Assembly: GCF_900142665.1 (NCBI RefSeq)
Contig: NZ_FRBR01000001.1
Location: forward strand, 1,054,001-1,118,000
Direction: 5' to 3'
Length of the DNA stretch: 64,000 nt
From: Roseovarius pacificus
GTDB lineage: Bacteria > Pseudomonadota > Alphaproteobacteria > Rhodobacterales > Rhodobacteraceae
Shown: positions 53,209-61,039 of the stretch, piece by piece
Layout: the number at the start of each line of letters is the position of its first letter
Position numbering within the stretch: the first letter of the stretch is position 1
The notes under the pieces: generated by a model
The model's input: the letters and a program-made list of their open reading frames with translations, nothing else
Databases searched by the model: none
What the model was told of the DNA's origin: nothing
Made by a program: the position numbers and the translations under genes

Positions 53209-56200
53209 ATGGCAGAGACACACGAGCTACGCCTAAAAATAGACGCCGGTGCCGCAGAGTCCGGCGCAAAGAAATTCCGGGGCGCTATCGCCAGCGTCCG
53301 CAAAGCGGTGAATGACCTAGAGCGCGACACAAGCGGGGCTTTCACCAGCCTCAAGAGCCTCCCAAAAGTTGACGTGTCCGGGCTGAAAGCAGCCACGGCA
53401 GAGGCAAATCGCCTGTCAAAAGCCACCGCCGCCAGCGGGAACGCCAGCGACCGCGCCGCCGAAAACATCCGCAAGCTGGCCCTCCAATCTGCGAACGCTC
53501 TTCGAGTCAGTTCTGACCAAGCGAGCCGCCTTCGCGATAGACTCCTGAGTGTCGGCGATACCGCCGGTCTCGCCAAGCTGGAAGCCGGACTCGCCCGCCT
53601 TCGCACATCCTTGACGAATGCCACCAGCGGCCTAGACGTCCAAGAGTCGCGCAGTCAGTACAGTACGCTGGCCAGCGAGCTAAACCGGACCGCACGTGAA
53701 AGCGAAAGACTCCGGGCTGAGACCATTTCAGCAGCGCAGGCACAAGAGACCGCCGCTAACGCGGCCCGCACCCGCACAGAAGCATTGCAGCGCTTGCGTG
53801 CCGCCCACGACCCCCTTTTCGCGAATTCACAGCGCTATGAGCAAAGTTTGCGTGAGATTCAGCAGCTAGAAGACGCGGGCGTAATGAGCGCCCAGCGTGC
53901 CGCGCAGGCACGCGAACAGGCTAGTCAGACGCTTATGGCCGCGTCAGCGGCGAATACCCGATACGCCAAGACCGCCACCGTATCCAGCATGCACACAGCC
54001 AACATGGCCGCGCAGTTCAATGACATCGGCGTGATGCTAGCCGCCGGTCAGTCGCCCCTATTGCTCGCCGTTCAACAGGGCACGCAGGTATCGCAGGTTC
54101 TGAACATGATGGGCAATCGCGCATCAATTCTGGCCACGCTGAAAAGCGGATTCCTGTCCATGGTCAGCCCCGTGTCTCTGGTAACCGTGGGAGTCATCGC
54201 CCTAGGTGCGGCCATTATCCAGCATATCGGTAGCGCGATCCCCCCGACCGTGACTTTCAAGGACGCGATGGAAGACCTGAATGAATCCATCAGCAATGCC
54301 AGCAACGCCGCATCAAAAACAGATAGCTACGCCGCCCTTCGCGATGAATATGGCGCTGTGACAACCGAGGTGCTGCGCCTAATCGAAGTGCAAAAACAGC
54401 TTGCCCAAATCGACGCCCTTTCCGATCTTCGCGCCGCCCGAGATTCACTATCCGGCGAAAGCTTCGAAATCGGGTGGCTGAAATCACTTGCTGGATATGC
54501 CGACACCGCAGCGGGGCGCGCGCGCAGACTCCGGGACGAACTAGACCTAACAAAGGAAGCTGCAACCACATTGGAATCCTTGTGGTCCCGGTCGCGTGCG
54601 ACGAACAACGCTGAGGAACTTGCCGACCTTTATGCGCAGATGCGCGAAACCATCATCGATTCCGTTGGCGGCGTCGAAAACCTCACCGGCGCGCAAGGGG
54701 AGCACGTTCGCAAGCTGACAGAAGCTGAGGATGCCGCGCGCCGCACGTCTGGTGCAATCGGCGGGGCCGTGGACCAGACGTATGCATGGGCCGGGGCAAT
54801 GGCGGGCGTCCGAATGGAAATCGCCGCCATTCTTTCCAGTCTCGCCAGTATCGGTGGCGGTGTCCTTTCCAACGCGGCCCGGGCCTCAGAATTGACGGCC
54901 CTGAATGCGGGCAAAAACGTGCGAGCCGCCGCCGTGGAGCGCGAACGCTTCATGTTCAATCAAAAAATGGCCGCGAAAGAGATGCAGGCCAATGCAACCG
55001 GCGGAGTCGCGGGATGGGCGCAGAAACAGCTAATCGACGCAGAACGGCATCAGTTCAACGAGGGGCTTAGGTTGGATGCCCAGCTTGATGCGGCGAGGGA
55101 AGCGGCACGTAAGGCGGCGAAATCATCCAGCAAGGGTGGGGGCGGGTCCCGCAAGGCCGCGCTGACCGAGGAACAGAAGGCCACCGAAGAGCTAACCAAG
55201 AGCCTCAAAGATCGCCTCAATAGCTTGCAGGAAGAGCGAATTGAACTCGATCTAGTCGCGTCCGGTCAGTTCGAGACCGCCGAAGGCGCGCGCGCTATGG
55301 CTGAAGCGATGGTCGCAGGAGGGGGCGCGGTAGACAAAACTACGGCGGCAATGATCCGCCAGATCGACGCCGCCGCCAAGCTGAATGAAGAACTGAAAAG
55401 AGTCAGCGAAGACCCCGTCAAGAAATGGCGGGAGTCCGTGCCCACTTGGAAGGACGCCGCCACCGAAATCGAGATGGGGGCAATCAATCACGTGCGCGAT
55501 GCCCTTTCAGAGATGATCCAGACAGGCAAGTTCGATATTGAATCCTTGGGCGAGGCCATTCTTGGTACCGTCGCCGATATCGTCGCTGACAAGGCGACAA
55601 AAGAGCTGCACACCCTGCTTGGCGGGGCAGACCGCGAAAACGGCGGACTTTTCGGGGGCCTGTTCGGTGGCTTCAAGTCTATCGGCGATCCTGAGACCCC
55701 CAATATCACCGGCGGGGAAGGTGCAGGCGTGGCACAGGGCGGCGCGCAGGCGGCGCAGGCCATATCCAGCGGTATGATTCAAGCAGGTCAGCAAGTATCG
55801 CAGCAGATCAACGCAGCCATGACTCAGGGCGGACAGCAAGCCGGTCAGCAGGCCCGTATGGGCCATGTGCAGGGCGGACAGTCGGCGGCGAATGCCACCC
55901 GCGCCGCAGGCATGCAGCACGGTCAGCAAGTCCGATCCGCCACAATGACCAGCGGTCAGCAGCACGCGACAAAAGTTAAAACGGCTATTGAAACCGGGGG
56001 CCAGCAACACGCCCAGATGATCCGTGGCGCGTCCGCCAGTGGTGGCGGTGGTGGTGGACTCCTGTCCGGCCTCTTCGGTGGCGACGGAATTGGCGGCATT
56101 TTGTCCATGGCGGTAGGGGCCTTCGCCGAAGGGGGCATGTCAAACAGCCCAGTCGGCATGGCGACTGCGCCGATCAGCGCCTTCCGGCACGCGCCCCACT

Positions 56201-56457
56201 TCTCAGCAGGTACGCCGAACACGTCTGGTATCCCTGCGATTCTGCACGACAATGAGGCCGTAGTAAATTTGACCAAGGGCCGGAAGATACCTGTAGAACT
56301 GAACGGCGACCCCGCTACGGGCGCAGGCGGCGGCGTGGTCAATAACTTTAACTGGAACGTCACCAGCCCCGACGCGGACAGCTTCCGTAGGTCGCAAAAG
56401 CAACTTGCATCCGATGCATTCAGCGCCAGCCGCCGCGCAGCAGCGGCAAACGAATAG
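53209..56457 (+). CDS. Phage tail tape measure protein
   Basis: A 1082-residue protein with AAGGAAG before the ATG at 53209. The N-terminal 250 residues are coiled-coil (KIDAGAAESGAKKFRGAIAS, RKAVNDLERDTSGA). A TMP signature follows (AAQFNDIGVMLAAGQSPLLL, then AVQQGTQVSQVLNMMG) and a hydrophobic hairpin (LSMVSPVSLVTVGVIALGAA). Residues about 845-950 are low-complexity Gln/Gly/Ala/His repeats. The tail has FAEGGMSNSPVGMATAPISA, GTPNTSGIPAILHDNEAVVN and NNFNWNVTSPDADSFRRSQK, typical of TMP C-termini. In phages it sets tail length and goes with DNA into the cell. Here it is the only virion gene. At about 1.5 angstrom per residue it would suit a tail of roughly 160 nm. Confidence 0.9.
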   Translation: MAETHELRLKIDAGAAESGAKKFRGAIASVRKAVNDLERDTSGAFTSLKSLPKVDVSGLKAATAEANRLSKATAASGNASDRAAENIRKLALQSANALRVSSDQASRLRDRLLSVGDTAGLAKLEAGLARLRTSLTNATSGLDVQESRSQYSTLASELNRTARESERLRAETISAAQAQETAANAARTRTEALQRLRAAHDPLFANSQRYEQSLREIQQLEDAGVMSAQRAAQAREQASQTLMAASAANTRYAKTATVSSMHTANMAAQFNDIGVMLAAGQSPLLLAVQQGTQVSQVLNMMGNRASILATLKSGFLSMVSPVSLVTVGVIALGAAIIQHIGSAIPPTVTFKDAMEDLNESISNASNAASKTDSYAALRDEYGAVTTEVLRLIEVQKQLAQIDALSDLRAARDSLSGESFEIGWLKSLAGYADTAAGRARRLRDELDLTKEAATTLESLWSRSRATNNAEELADLYAQMRETIIDSVGGVENLTGAQGEHVRKLTEAEDAARRTSGAIGGAVDQTYAWAGAMAGVRMEIAAILSSLASIGGGVLSNAARASELTALNAGKNVRAAAVERERFMFNQKMAAKEMQANATGGVAGWAQKQLIDAERHQFNEGLRLDAQLDAAREAARKAAKSSSKGGGGSRKAALTEEQKATEELTKSLKDRLNSLQEERIELDLVASGQFETAEGARAMAEAMVAGGGAVDKTTAAMIRQIDAAAKLNEELKRVSEDPVKKWRESVPTWKDAATEIEMGAINHVRDALSEMIQTGKFDIESLGEAILGTVADIVADKATKELHTLLGGADRENGGLFGGLFGGFKSIGDPETPNITGGEGAGVAQGGAQAAQAISSGMIQAGQQVSQQINAAMTQGGQQAGQQARMGHVQGGQSAANATRAAGMQHGQQVRSATMTSGQQHATKVKTAIETGGQQHAQMIRGASASGGGGGGLLSGLFGGDGIGGILSMAVGAFAEGGMSNSPVGMATAPISAFRHAPHFSAGTPNTSGIPAILHDNEAVVNLTKGRKIPVELNGDPATGAGGGVVNNFNWNVTSPDADSFRRSQKQLASDAFSASRRAAAANE

Positions 56458-56470
56458 GAGGCCAAACAAA

Positions 56471-56701
56471 ATGGCATATAAATCACCACCAGCGCCGCAC
56501 CCTCTGGGCATGCATCGCCCAACTATCGAAGAGCGGCGGCGCGAGCTTGGGCTAACGCCCTCAGGGTTCAAGGAAGGCGGGGGCGATCTAGCCGGAGCGG
56601 AAAAGGAAGCAATGGAACGGGAACTGCTAATGCGGGCTGACGCGAATTTGCCCGAGGGACTCGGCGGTGCCGGGGCATCAACGGACGATGACCCCCGCTA
56701 A
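56471..56701 (+). CDS. Small hypothetical protein after the tape measure gene
   Basis: 76 residues with AGGAGG before the ATG at 56471 (MAYKSPPAPHPLGMHRPTIE, then ERRRELGLTPSGFKEGGGDL). It is probably in the same transcript as the tape measure gene, 13 bases after it. Acidic, Pro- and Gly-rich with one helical part. It could be a tape measure chaperone or tail adaptor by position; no family recognised. Its end overlaps a GTTA-type hairpin, with the stop codon TAA inside the loop. Confidence 0.6.
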   Translation: MAYKSPPAPHPLGMHRPTIEERRRELGLTPSGFKEGGGDLAGAEKEAMERELLMRADANLPEGLGGAGASTDDDPR

Positions 56702-56707
56702 CGCGGG
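56694..56707. repeat. GTTA-loop hairpin 6, minus-strand orientation (5-bp stem)
   Basis: CCCGC-TAAC-GCGGG, i.e. GTTA loop on the minus strand. It contains the stop codon of the 56471 gene and lies just after the converging 56711 gene. Confidence 0.6.
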
Positions 56708-56710
56708 CAA

Positions 56711-56929
56711 TTAGAAAAATCGAATATAGGTCATTGTGAGTCCCACCAGCGCTATCAACGTCCCGATGACCCATTTCCACTCACGCCCGAGAAACCCGAC
56801 CACTACGTGCGCAGCGCGTGACGTCCAGTGCCGATGCGTGAATCCTCCGATGATAACGACTCCACTATCGTGATCATTCCTATAGGGCACATACGTACCC
56901 TTCCACCACGATCTAATCCGTCCCCGCAT
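56711..56929 (-). CDS. Small membrane protein
   Basis: 72 residues (MRGRIRSWWKGTYVPYRNDH, then DSGVVIIGGFTHRHW) ending in a likely membrane helix (WKWVIGTLIALVGLTMTYIR). Converges on the tape measure operon. No family recognised. Small single-TM proteins at element ends may be holin- or exclusion-like; evidence is lacking. Confidence 0.45.
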   Translation of the reverse strand: MRGRIRSWWKGTYVPYRNDHDSGVVIIGGFTHRHWTSRAAHVVVGFLGREWKWVIGTLIALVGLTMTYIRFF

Positions 56930-56943
56930 GCCTCACCTTACAG

Positions 56944-57099
56944 TCATTCGGCAACGTAACGCGCTACCGCCTCAAGTGCTTCTAGCTTGTCCGCCAGTAG
57001 ATCGTCACCCCCGCTAACGCGGGGGATTTCCCGCATTAGCGGATAAACTGAGTCGCGCAGTCCACCCTTGCCATTCGTTTTTTGCCATGCTTTTGCCAT
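56944..57099 (-). CDS. Possible small protein next to attR
   Basis: 51 residues from the ATG at 57099 (MAKAWQKTNGKGGLRDSVYP; LLADKLEALEAVARYVAE). Its first codons lie in the arm-site repeat, and the body contains the 57008 hairpin. Position next to the att site would suit an excisionase, but there is no recognisable HTH. Weak candidate. Confidence 0.3.
   Translation of the reverse strand: MAKAWQKTNGKGGLRDSVYPLMREIPRVSGGDDLLADKLEALEAVARYVAE
57008..57025. repeat. GTTA-loop hairpin 7, minus-strand orientation (7-bp stem)
   Basis: CCCCCGC-TAAC-GCGGGGG, followed at 57031-57042 by a shorter CCGC-ATTA-GCGG. Confidence 0.65.
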
Positions 57100-57102
57100 G
57101 CT
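57080..57102. repeat. Duplicated TTTTGCCATGC near attR (likely integrase arm sites)
   Basis: Identical to 42623-42645 over 23 bases and in the same orientation, 115 bases inside attR. See the left copy. Confidence 0.65.
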
Positions 57103-57216
57103 AAGGATGTGTGAAAAGCAAAAAATGCATACAAAATGGCACATAACGCCAAATTCAGCTTCAAGCCGAATTTCACCGTAACTACCTTGTTTTCAATGGG
57201 TTTTTCTGGGTTTTTG

Positions 57217-57262
57217 ATGGTGCCCGGGGGCGGAATCGAACCACCGACACGAGGATTTTCAA
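57217..57262. repeat. attR: tRNA-Phe 3' half supplied by the element
   Basis: 46-base repeat matching attL at 42513 except for one base. It rebuilds the 3' half of the tRNA so that the gene stays functional after integration. Confidence 0.9.
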
Positions 57263-57292
57263 TCCACTGCTCTACCCCTGAGCTACCCGGGC
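57218..57292 (-). tRNA. tRNA-Phe (GAA)
   Basis: 75 bases including encoded CCA. Acceptor GCCCGGG/CCCGGGC, D arm GCTC/GAGC, anticodon loop TTGAAAA (GAA), T arm GGTGG/CCGCC with TTCGATT. Position 28:42 of the anticodon stem is a U-U mismatch (GTGGA against TCCTC). The displaced fragment at 42513 has the same 3' strand, so this is not caused by the insertion. Integration target of the element; the 5' half is chromosomal and the 3' half probably element-borne. Confidence 0.95.
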
Positions 57293-57371
57293 ACGGGGAA
57301 CGCGTTTGCGTTCGGGTGGGCGTGTCTTAGGCGAGCGCGGGCGGGGTGTCCAGAGGGATCATTCAATTTTT

Positions 57372-57554
57372 TCAGTGCGGCTTGGCGCGTTGCCGCTCAA
57401 CCTCGTCGAGGGCGCGTTCGATATCCTCGGGGTCGCGCGACGGCACGGCATATTCACCGCCCAGCCACTTGCCCAGATCGACATCGGCGCAGCGTTTGGA
57501 ACAGAACGGACGAAAGCGCGGATCGGTCTCTTTTTCGCAGATCGGACAGCTCAT
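57372..57554 (-). CDS. yacG: YacG, zinc-binding DNA gyrase inhibitor
   Basis: A 60-residue protein with the four zinc cysteines in [20 protein letters not shown] (C3, C6, C18) and RCADVDLGKWLGGEYAVP (C22). YacG binds GyrB and inhibits gyrase in E. coli. It is the last gene of the leftward infA-maf-RNase set, with its ATG overlapping the RNase stop. Confidence 0.93.
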   Translation of the reverse strand: MSCPICEKETDPRFRPFCSKRCADVDLGKWLGGEYAVPSRDPEDIERALDEVERQRAKPH

Positions 57555-58576
57555 CGGATCACCTCGCTCAGGGGAATGCGGTCGCGTTTGCGCTGTAGCT
57601 CGAAATGGCCCAGCGGCGTCCAGCCGACAAGGGCGGTCTCGACGATATCGGCGCGAAACGCCGCGCGCAGGGTGGTTTCGAACTGGCGGCGGTCCTTCTT
57701 GGCCATCGGGGCCGGGTCCATCACGACCTGCCCGCCAAGACCCCGCAGGCGCAATTGGCGCGGCAGGTCCCTGGCGGCGGCCAGGTTCGCCTTGAGCCCC
57801 GCCGCGGGCGAGGTATCGCCGCCCGTGTTCACATCCACCGCCACCAGTGCCCGTGTCGGCTCGACACTCATCGAGGCCCCTCCCCCCAGCGGTGCATCCG
57901 CCACGCGAAGCGCGTCGATCTGATCCAGCACGCCGTGATCGGCAAAGGACCCGGGCGCGGTATCCACCTGCGCCGGGGCGCTCCATCCCTGCCAGGCCAG
58001 CGCATGGGGGCCGTCGCCCTCGGTCAGTTTCTCGGGCCCGGTCCCGTCGGCGTCGCCCGTGACGGCCTGCGCCAGATCCTGCATGGTGCGGATATCTTCG
58101 GCAATCTCATCGTCTGCGGCCTCGGCACAGGACGAGCGCAGGATCAGCCCCATGTCCGAGTCGCCCATTTCCTCATGGGCAATGGCCAGCAGCACATCGC
58201 GCCGGTCATCGTCGCGGATGCTGCGCGACATGTTCAGCCCCGGCGCATCCGGGGTCACGATGGCATAACGGCTTTTGAACAGCACCTTCGCGGTCACCGG
58301 CAGCGCCTTGCCTGGTTCGGGGTATCCCGTCACCTGCACCAGGATCGGTTGGCCGGGGCGCAACCCCTTGATTTGCCGCAGAAACGCCGGACCATCGGGG
58401 GTGCGCAGGAACATGCCGCCCTGCCCTTTGACCGGACGGTCGGCGATGCCGCGATAGATCGCGCCGGGGCGCGGGGCGTCGCTGTCCAGAAACAGATCCT
58501 CCAGACGGCCATCGACCATCAGCGCGGCGGCTTCGGCCCCGTCCAGATGGTCCAGTGCGATCAATCGTCCCTTCAT
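57551..58576 (-). CDS. Ribonuclease E/G family protein (short form)
   Basis: A 341-residue RNase E/G homologue, shorter than RNase G (about 490) and lacking the zinc-link and small domain. It has an S1-like N-terminal region ([20 protein letters not shown]) and the catalytic metal-site segment [20 protein letters not shown], then [20 protein letters not shown]. This short form with yacG, maf and infA is typical of Rhodobacteraceae, in my recollection. It may act in RNA processing, but missing the tetramer-forming link suggests altered assembly. Overlaps maf and yacG by 4 bases each. Confidence 0.88.
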   Translation of the reverse strand: MKGRLIALDHLDGAEAAALMVDGRLEDLFLDSDAPRPGAIYRGIADRPVKGQGGMFLRTPDGPAFLRQIKGLRPGQPILVQVTGYPEPGKALPVTAKVLFKSRYAIVTPDAPGLNMSRSIRDDDRRDVLLAIAHEEMGDSDMGLILRSSCAEAADDEIAEDIRTMQDLAQAVTGDADGTGPEKLTEGDGPHALAWQGWSAPAQVDTAPGSFADHGVLDQIDALRVADAPLGGGASMSVEPTRALVAVDVNTGGDTSPAAGLKANLAAARDLPRQLRLRGLGGQVVMDPAPMAKKDRRQFETTLRAAFRADIVETALVGWTPLGHFELQRKRDRIPLSEVIR

Positions 58577-59160
58577 GCGTCCCCCTGATACACCGGATAG
58601 CCCGCGGCCTGCAAAAGCCCTGCGGTTTCACAGAGCGGCAGGCCCACCACCGCGGTGAACGAGCCCTGAATCCAGGGGATCAGCGCCCCTGCCGGCCCCT
58701 GAATACCATATCCGCCCGCCTTGCCCTGCCAGTCGCCGGTGGCGAGATAGGCGTTCAGTTCCTCGTCCGACAGCCGTTTCATCCTGACCGTCGTGACCAC
58801 GTCACGCTCCCACAGCCGGTCGCCCCGGCGCACGGCCACCGCCGTGATCACCGTATGACGACGGCCCGACATGGCCAGCAGGAATTGCGCGGCCTCGCCC
58901 GCATCGGCGGGTTTGCCGAGGATGCGGCGGCCCAGTGCCACGGTGGTATCCGCCGACAGCACCACGTCATCGCTGTCCGCCCTCACCGCAAGCGCCTTTT
59001 CCCGCGCCATCCGGGCGCAATAGGGGCGCGGCAATTCGTTTTTCAATGGGGTTTCGTCTATGTCGGGCGGGCGGATGTCATCCGCCACCACCCCGATCTG
59101 CGCCAGCAGATCCCGCCTGCGCGGGCTGCCCGATCCGAGGATCAAACGCATTTTCGTCAT
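58573..59160 (-). CDS. maf: Maf-family nucleotide pyrophosphatase
   Basis: A 195-residue Maf protein: [19 protein letters not shown] (nucleotide loop), [23 protein letters not shown] (catalytic Asp region) and [20 protein letters not shown]. Maf enzymes hydrolyse dTTP/UTP and modified nucleotides and can arrest division. Start at 59160 (MTKMRLILG) preferred over 59172 by family length. Between infA and RNase E/G. Confidence 0.93.
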   Translation of the reverse strand: MTKMRLILGSGSPRRRDLLAQIGVVADDIRPPDIDETPLKNELPRPYCARMAREKALAVRADSDDVVLSADTTVALGRRILGKPADAGEAAQFLLAMSGRRHTVITAVAVRRGDRLWERDVVTTVRMKRLSDEELNAYLATGDWQGKAGGYGIQGPAGALIPWIQGSFTAVVGLPLCETAGLLQAAGYPVYQGDA

Positions 59161-59217
59161 AGCATTCCGCATCCTGTCCGAAAACCGGCATCCGCCCGAG
59201 GGATGCGGATATCGCGC

Positions 59218-59436
59218 TTACTTGAAGCGATAGTTGATCCGACCCTTGGTCAGATCGTAAGGGGTCATTTCCACCTGAACCCGGTCGCCAGCCAGAACAC
59301 GGATGCGGTTCTTGCGCATCTTGCCTGCCGTGTGTGCGATGATTTCATGGCCGTTATCCAGCTCGACCCGAAACGTCGCATTCGGCAGGAGTTCCTTCAC
59401 GACACCGGGAAATTCGAGCGTATCTTCCTTGGCCAT
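59218..59436 (-). CDS. infA: Translation initiation factor IF-1
   Basis: A 72-residue S1/OB-fold protein identical in layout to IF-1: [60 protein letters not shown] then RFK. It binds the ribosomal A site during initiation. It is first in the infA-maf-RNase-yacG cluster and has GGAGAG before the ATG. Confidence 0.98.
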   Translation of the reverse strand: MAKEDTLEFPGVVKELLPNATFRVELDNGHEIIAHTAGKMRKNRIRVLAGDRVQVEMTPYDLTKGRINYRFK

Positions 59437-59518
59437 GGTCTCTCCTTCGTTGCACGGCCCACCAATTCGTGAGCCGCGCCTTAAATGGGACCATTTGCCG
59501 TGTTTTTCAAGCGTATAA

Positions 59519-60403
59519 TCAGCGCAGGCGGGTTGTTGTGGCTTTCTCGACGCGGCCGGGCTGTTCGTCCCAGTGGCTGCGGTTCAGCACCACGCCGTCC
59601 GCGCGCACCCGTTCGACCAGATGCGGATCGGCCTGCGCAAAGGTCCATCCGGGGCGGTTCAGCTGCCCTTCGGCAATCACGCCGGTGGGCGGGAACCCGG
59701 TATCGGGCGGGCCGAACACGCCCCCCATGCCGGTGTTTTCATCCACCGCCGGGCACCACGCCGCATCCCCCACGTTCGAGGCCATCGCCACAACGCATTG
59801 ATTTTCCAGCGCCCGCGCCATCGCTCCGATCCGCACCCGCCAATAGCCCGCCAACGCCTCGGTGGCCGAGGGCACGAGGATCACGTCGGCCTCCGCCAGC
59901 GCCCGGCCAAGCAGCGGGAACTCGCTGTCATAGCAGATCAGGATACCGATCCTGCCCAGCGCCGTGTCGAACAGGGTCAGCGGCCCGCCGGGAATCACGT
60001 CCCATTCCTCACGTTCGAAGCGGGTCATGATCTGCTTGTCCTGCACCCCGCAGCCGCCCTGCGGCGTGAACAGGCGCGCGCGGTTGACCGGGCGCTCGCC
60101 CAGCGCCGCGTCGAACACCGGGGCCGAGGCGGCGCAGATATGCACCCCGAATTTCGCCGCCAGTTCGGAATGCAACTCATCCACCTGTGGCAGCCAGCGG
60201 GCCACCGCATGCAGGGCGCGCTCCAGATCGCCCGCCGCCTCGGGGCCGTCCAGCATGGCCAGTTCCATCGCGCCGTATTCGGGGAACAGCAACAGATCGG
60301 CCCCCTGCCCTGCGGCATCGGCCACCCAGTCGCGCAGCTTGTCGGCATAGGCCTGCCAGCCTTGCACGGGGTCCAGCGGATAGGCGGCGGTGGCGATCTT
60401 CAT
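59519..60403 (-). CDS. Carbon-nitrogen hydrolase (nitrilase superfamily)
   Basis: A 294-residue nitrilase-fold amidase. Catalytic Glu in [15 protein letters not shown], Lys in [18 protein letters not shown] and Cys in [20 protein letters not shown] make up the E-K-C triad. Start at 60403 (MKIATAAYP) is preferred because AAGGG is about 9 bases upstream; an ATG 9 bases further out has no room for a ribosome site. Substrate unknown; general class would be omega-amidase or N-carbamoyl hydrolase type. Confidence 0.88.
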   Translation of the reverse strand: MKIATAAYPLDPVQGWQAYADKLRDWVADAAGQGADLLLFPEYGAMELAMLDGPEAAGDLERALHAVARWLPQVDELHSELAAKFGVHICAASAPVFDAALGERPVNRARLFTPQGGCGVQDKQIMTRFEREEWDVIPGGPLTLFDTALGRIGILICYDSEFPLLGRALAEADVILVPSATEALAGYWRVRIGAMARALENQCVVAMASNVGDAAWCPAVDENTGMGGVFGPPDTGFPPTGVIAEGQLNRPGWTFAQADPHLVERVRADGVVLNRSHWDEQPGRVEKATTTRLR

Positions 60404-60538
60404 CAATGGCATCCCTTACGTCCCGAAAGAACAGCTACCCCGCCAAACGCGCCCTGTAAACGCCCCCGGAAAACCGCCCATGAAAAAGGCCCCGCCCGAT
60501 CGGGGGCAGGGCCGCATCATTCAGGTAGCAATGGCCGA

Positions 60539-60967
60539 TCAGGCCATGGTGCCGTCCTGCGGAATGCGCAGCTTCTGACCGGGGTAAATCTTGTCCGGGT
60601 CGCTCAGCATCGGGCGGTTGGCCTCGAAAATCTTCTGATACTCCGCCCCGTTGCCCAGGGTCTTTTCGGCAATTGCCCACAGGGTGTCGCCCTTCTGGAC
60701 CTCGTGGAACACCGGATCGGCGCCCCCGGCATTGTCCTCGACCGCGGCAATCCCTTCGAGGTTGCCCACCGCCATGATGATTTTTTCCTTGGCGTCCTGG
60801 CTGGCCGCCTGTCCGGACACCTTGACCACGTCACCGTCCACGGTGATGTCCAGCCCTTCGGTATCCAGCCCCAGATCGCTGACTTCCTGCTGCACCTTCT
60901 CGGCGCTCGGCTCGTCCCCGCCAAACAGCGACTTGCCGGTGTCCTTCATGAAACTCCAGAGGCCCAT
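60539..60967 (-). CDS. kbp: BON-LysM protein (Kbp/YgaU-like K+-binding protein)
   Basis: A 142-residue protein with a BON domain (about 22-88: QQEVSDLGLDTEGLDITVDG, VKVSGQAASQDAKEKIIMAV) and a C-terminal LysM domain (VFHEVQKGDTLWAIAEKTLG, FEANRPMLSDPDKIYPGQKL). It has no signal peptide, matching E. coli Kbp (YgaU, 149 residues), a cytoplasmic potassium sensor. GGGAGAG precedes the ATG at 60967. A peptidoglycan role is unlikely without export. Confidence 0.9.
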   Translation of the reverse strand: MGLWSFMKDTGKSLFGGDEPSAEKVQQEVSDLGLDTEGLDITVDGDVVKVSGQAASQDAKEKIIMAVGNLEGIAAVEDNAGGADPVFHEVQKGDTLWAIAEKTLGNGAEYQKIFEANRPMLSDPDKIYPGQKLRIPQDGTMA

Positions 60968-61039
60968 TCGTACTCTCCCGTTGCGAAATGATAGGCCCAT
61001 CATTGCCGCACCGCCCGCAGGCGCAAGGGGGAAACTCGC

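Larger units (their letters stand above)
42513..57262. mobile_element. 14.75-kb integrative element in tRNA-Phe, satellite/phage-plasmid-like
   Basis: Bounded by a 46-base direct repeat (45 of 46 identical) that copies the 3' half of tRNA-Phe. Contents in order: tyrosine integrase (minus strand), six small unknown genes, two more small genes, PrimPol-SF3 replicase, iteron array, XRE regulator, membrane protein, serine recombinase, tape measure protein, three small genes, then the intact tRNA. There is no terminase, portal, capsid, lysis gene or other tail gene. Bases are visibly more AT-rich than the chromosome on either side. This is neither a complete prophage nor a conjugative element; a phage satellite or a reduced phage-plasmid is the best reading. 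Confidence 0.88.

Noticed and set aside
52060..53765. GTTA-type hairpins inside the recombinase and tape measure coding regions as functional signals
   Set aside because: At 52060 and 53752 the same bases encode Ala-Ala-Asn-Ala-Ala, so low-complexity codons may explain them. They are listed in the hairpin finding but should be weighted less than the intergenic ones.
42697..57144. Ordinary complete prophage
   Set aside because: Apart from the tape measure protein no structural, packaging or lysis gene is visible, and the total length (14.75 kb) is too small for a tailed phage.
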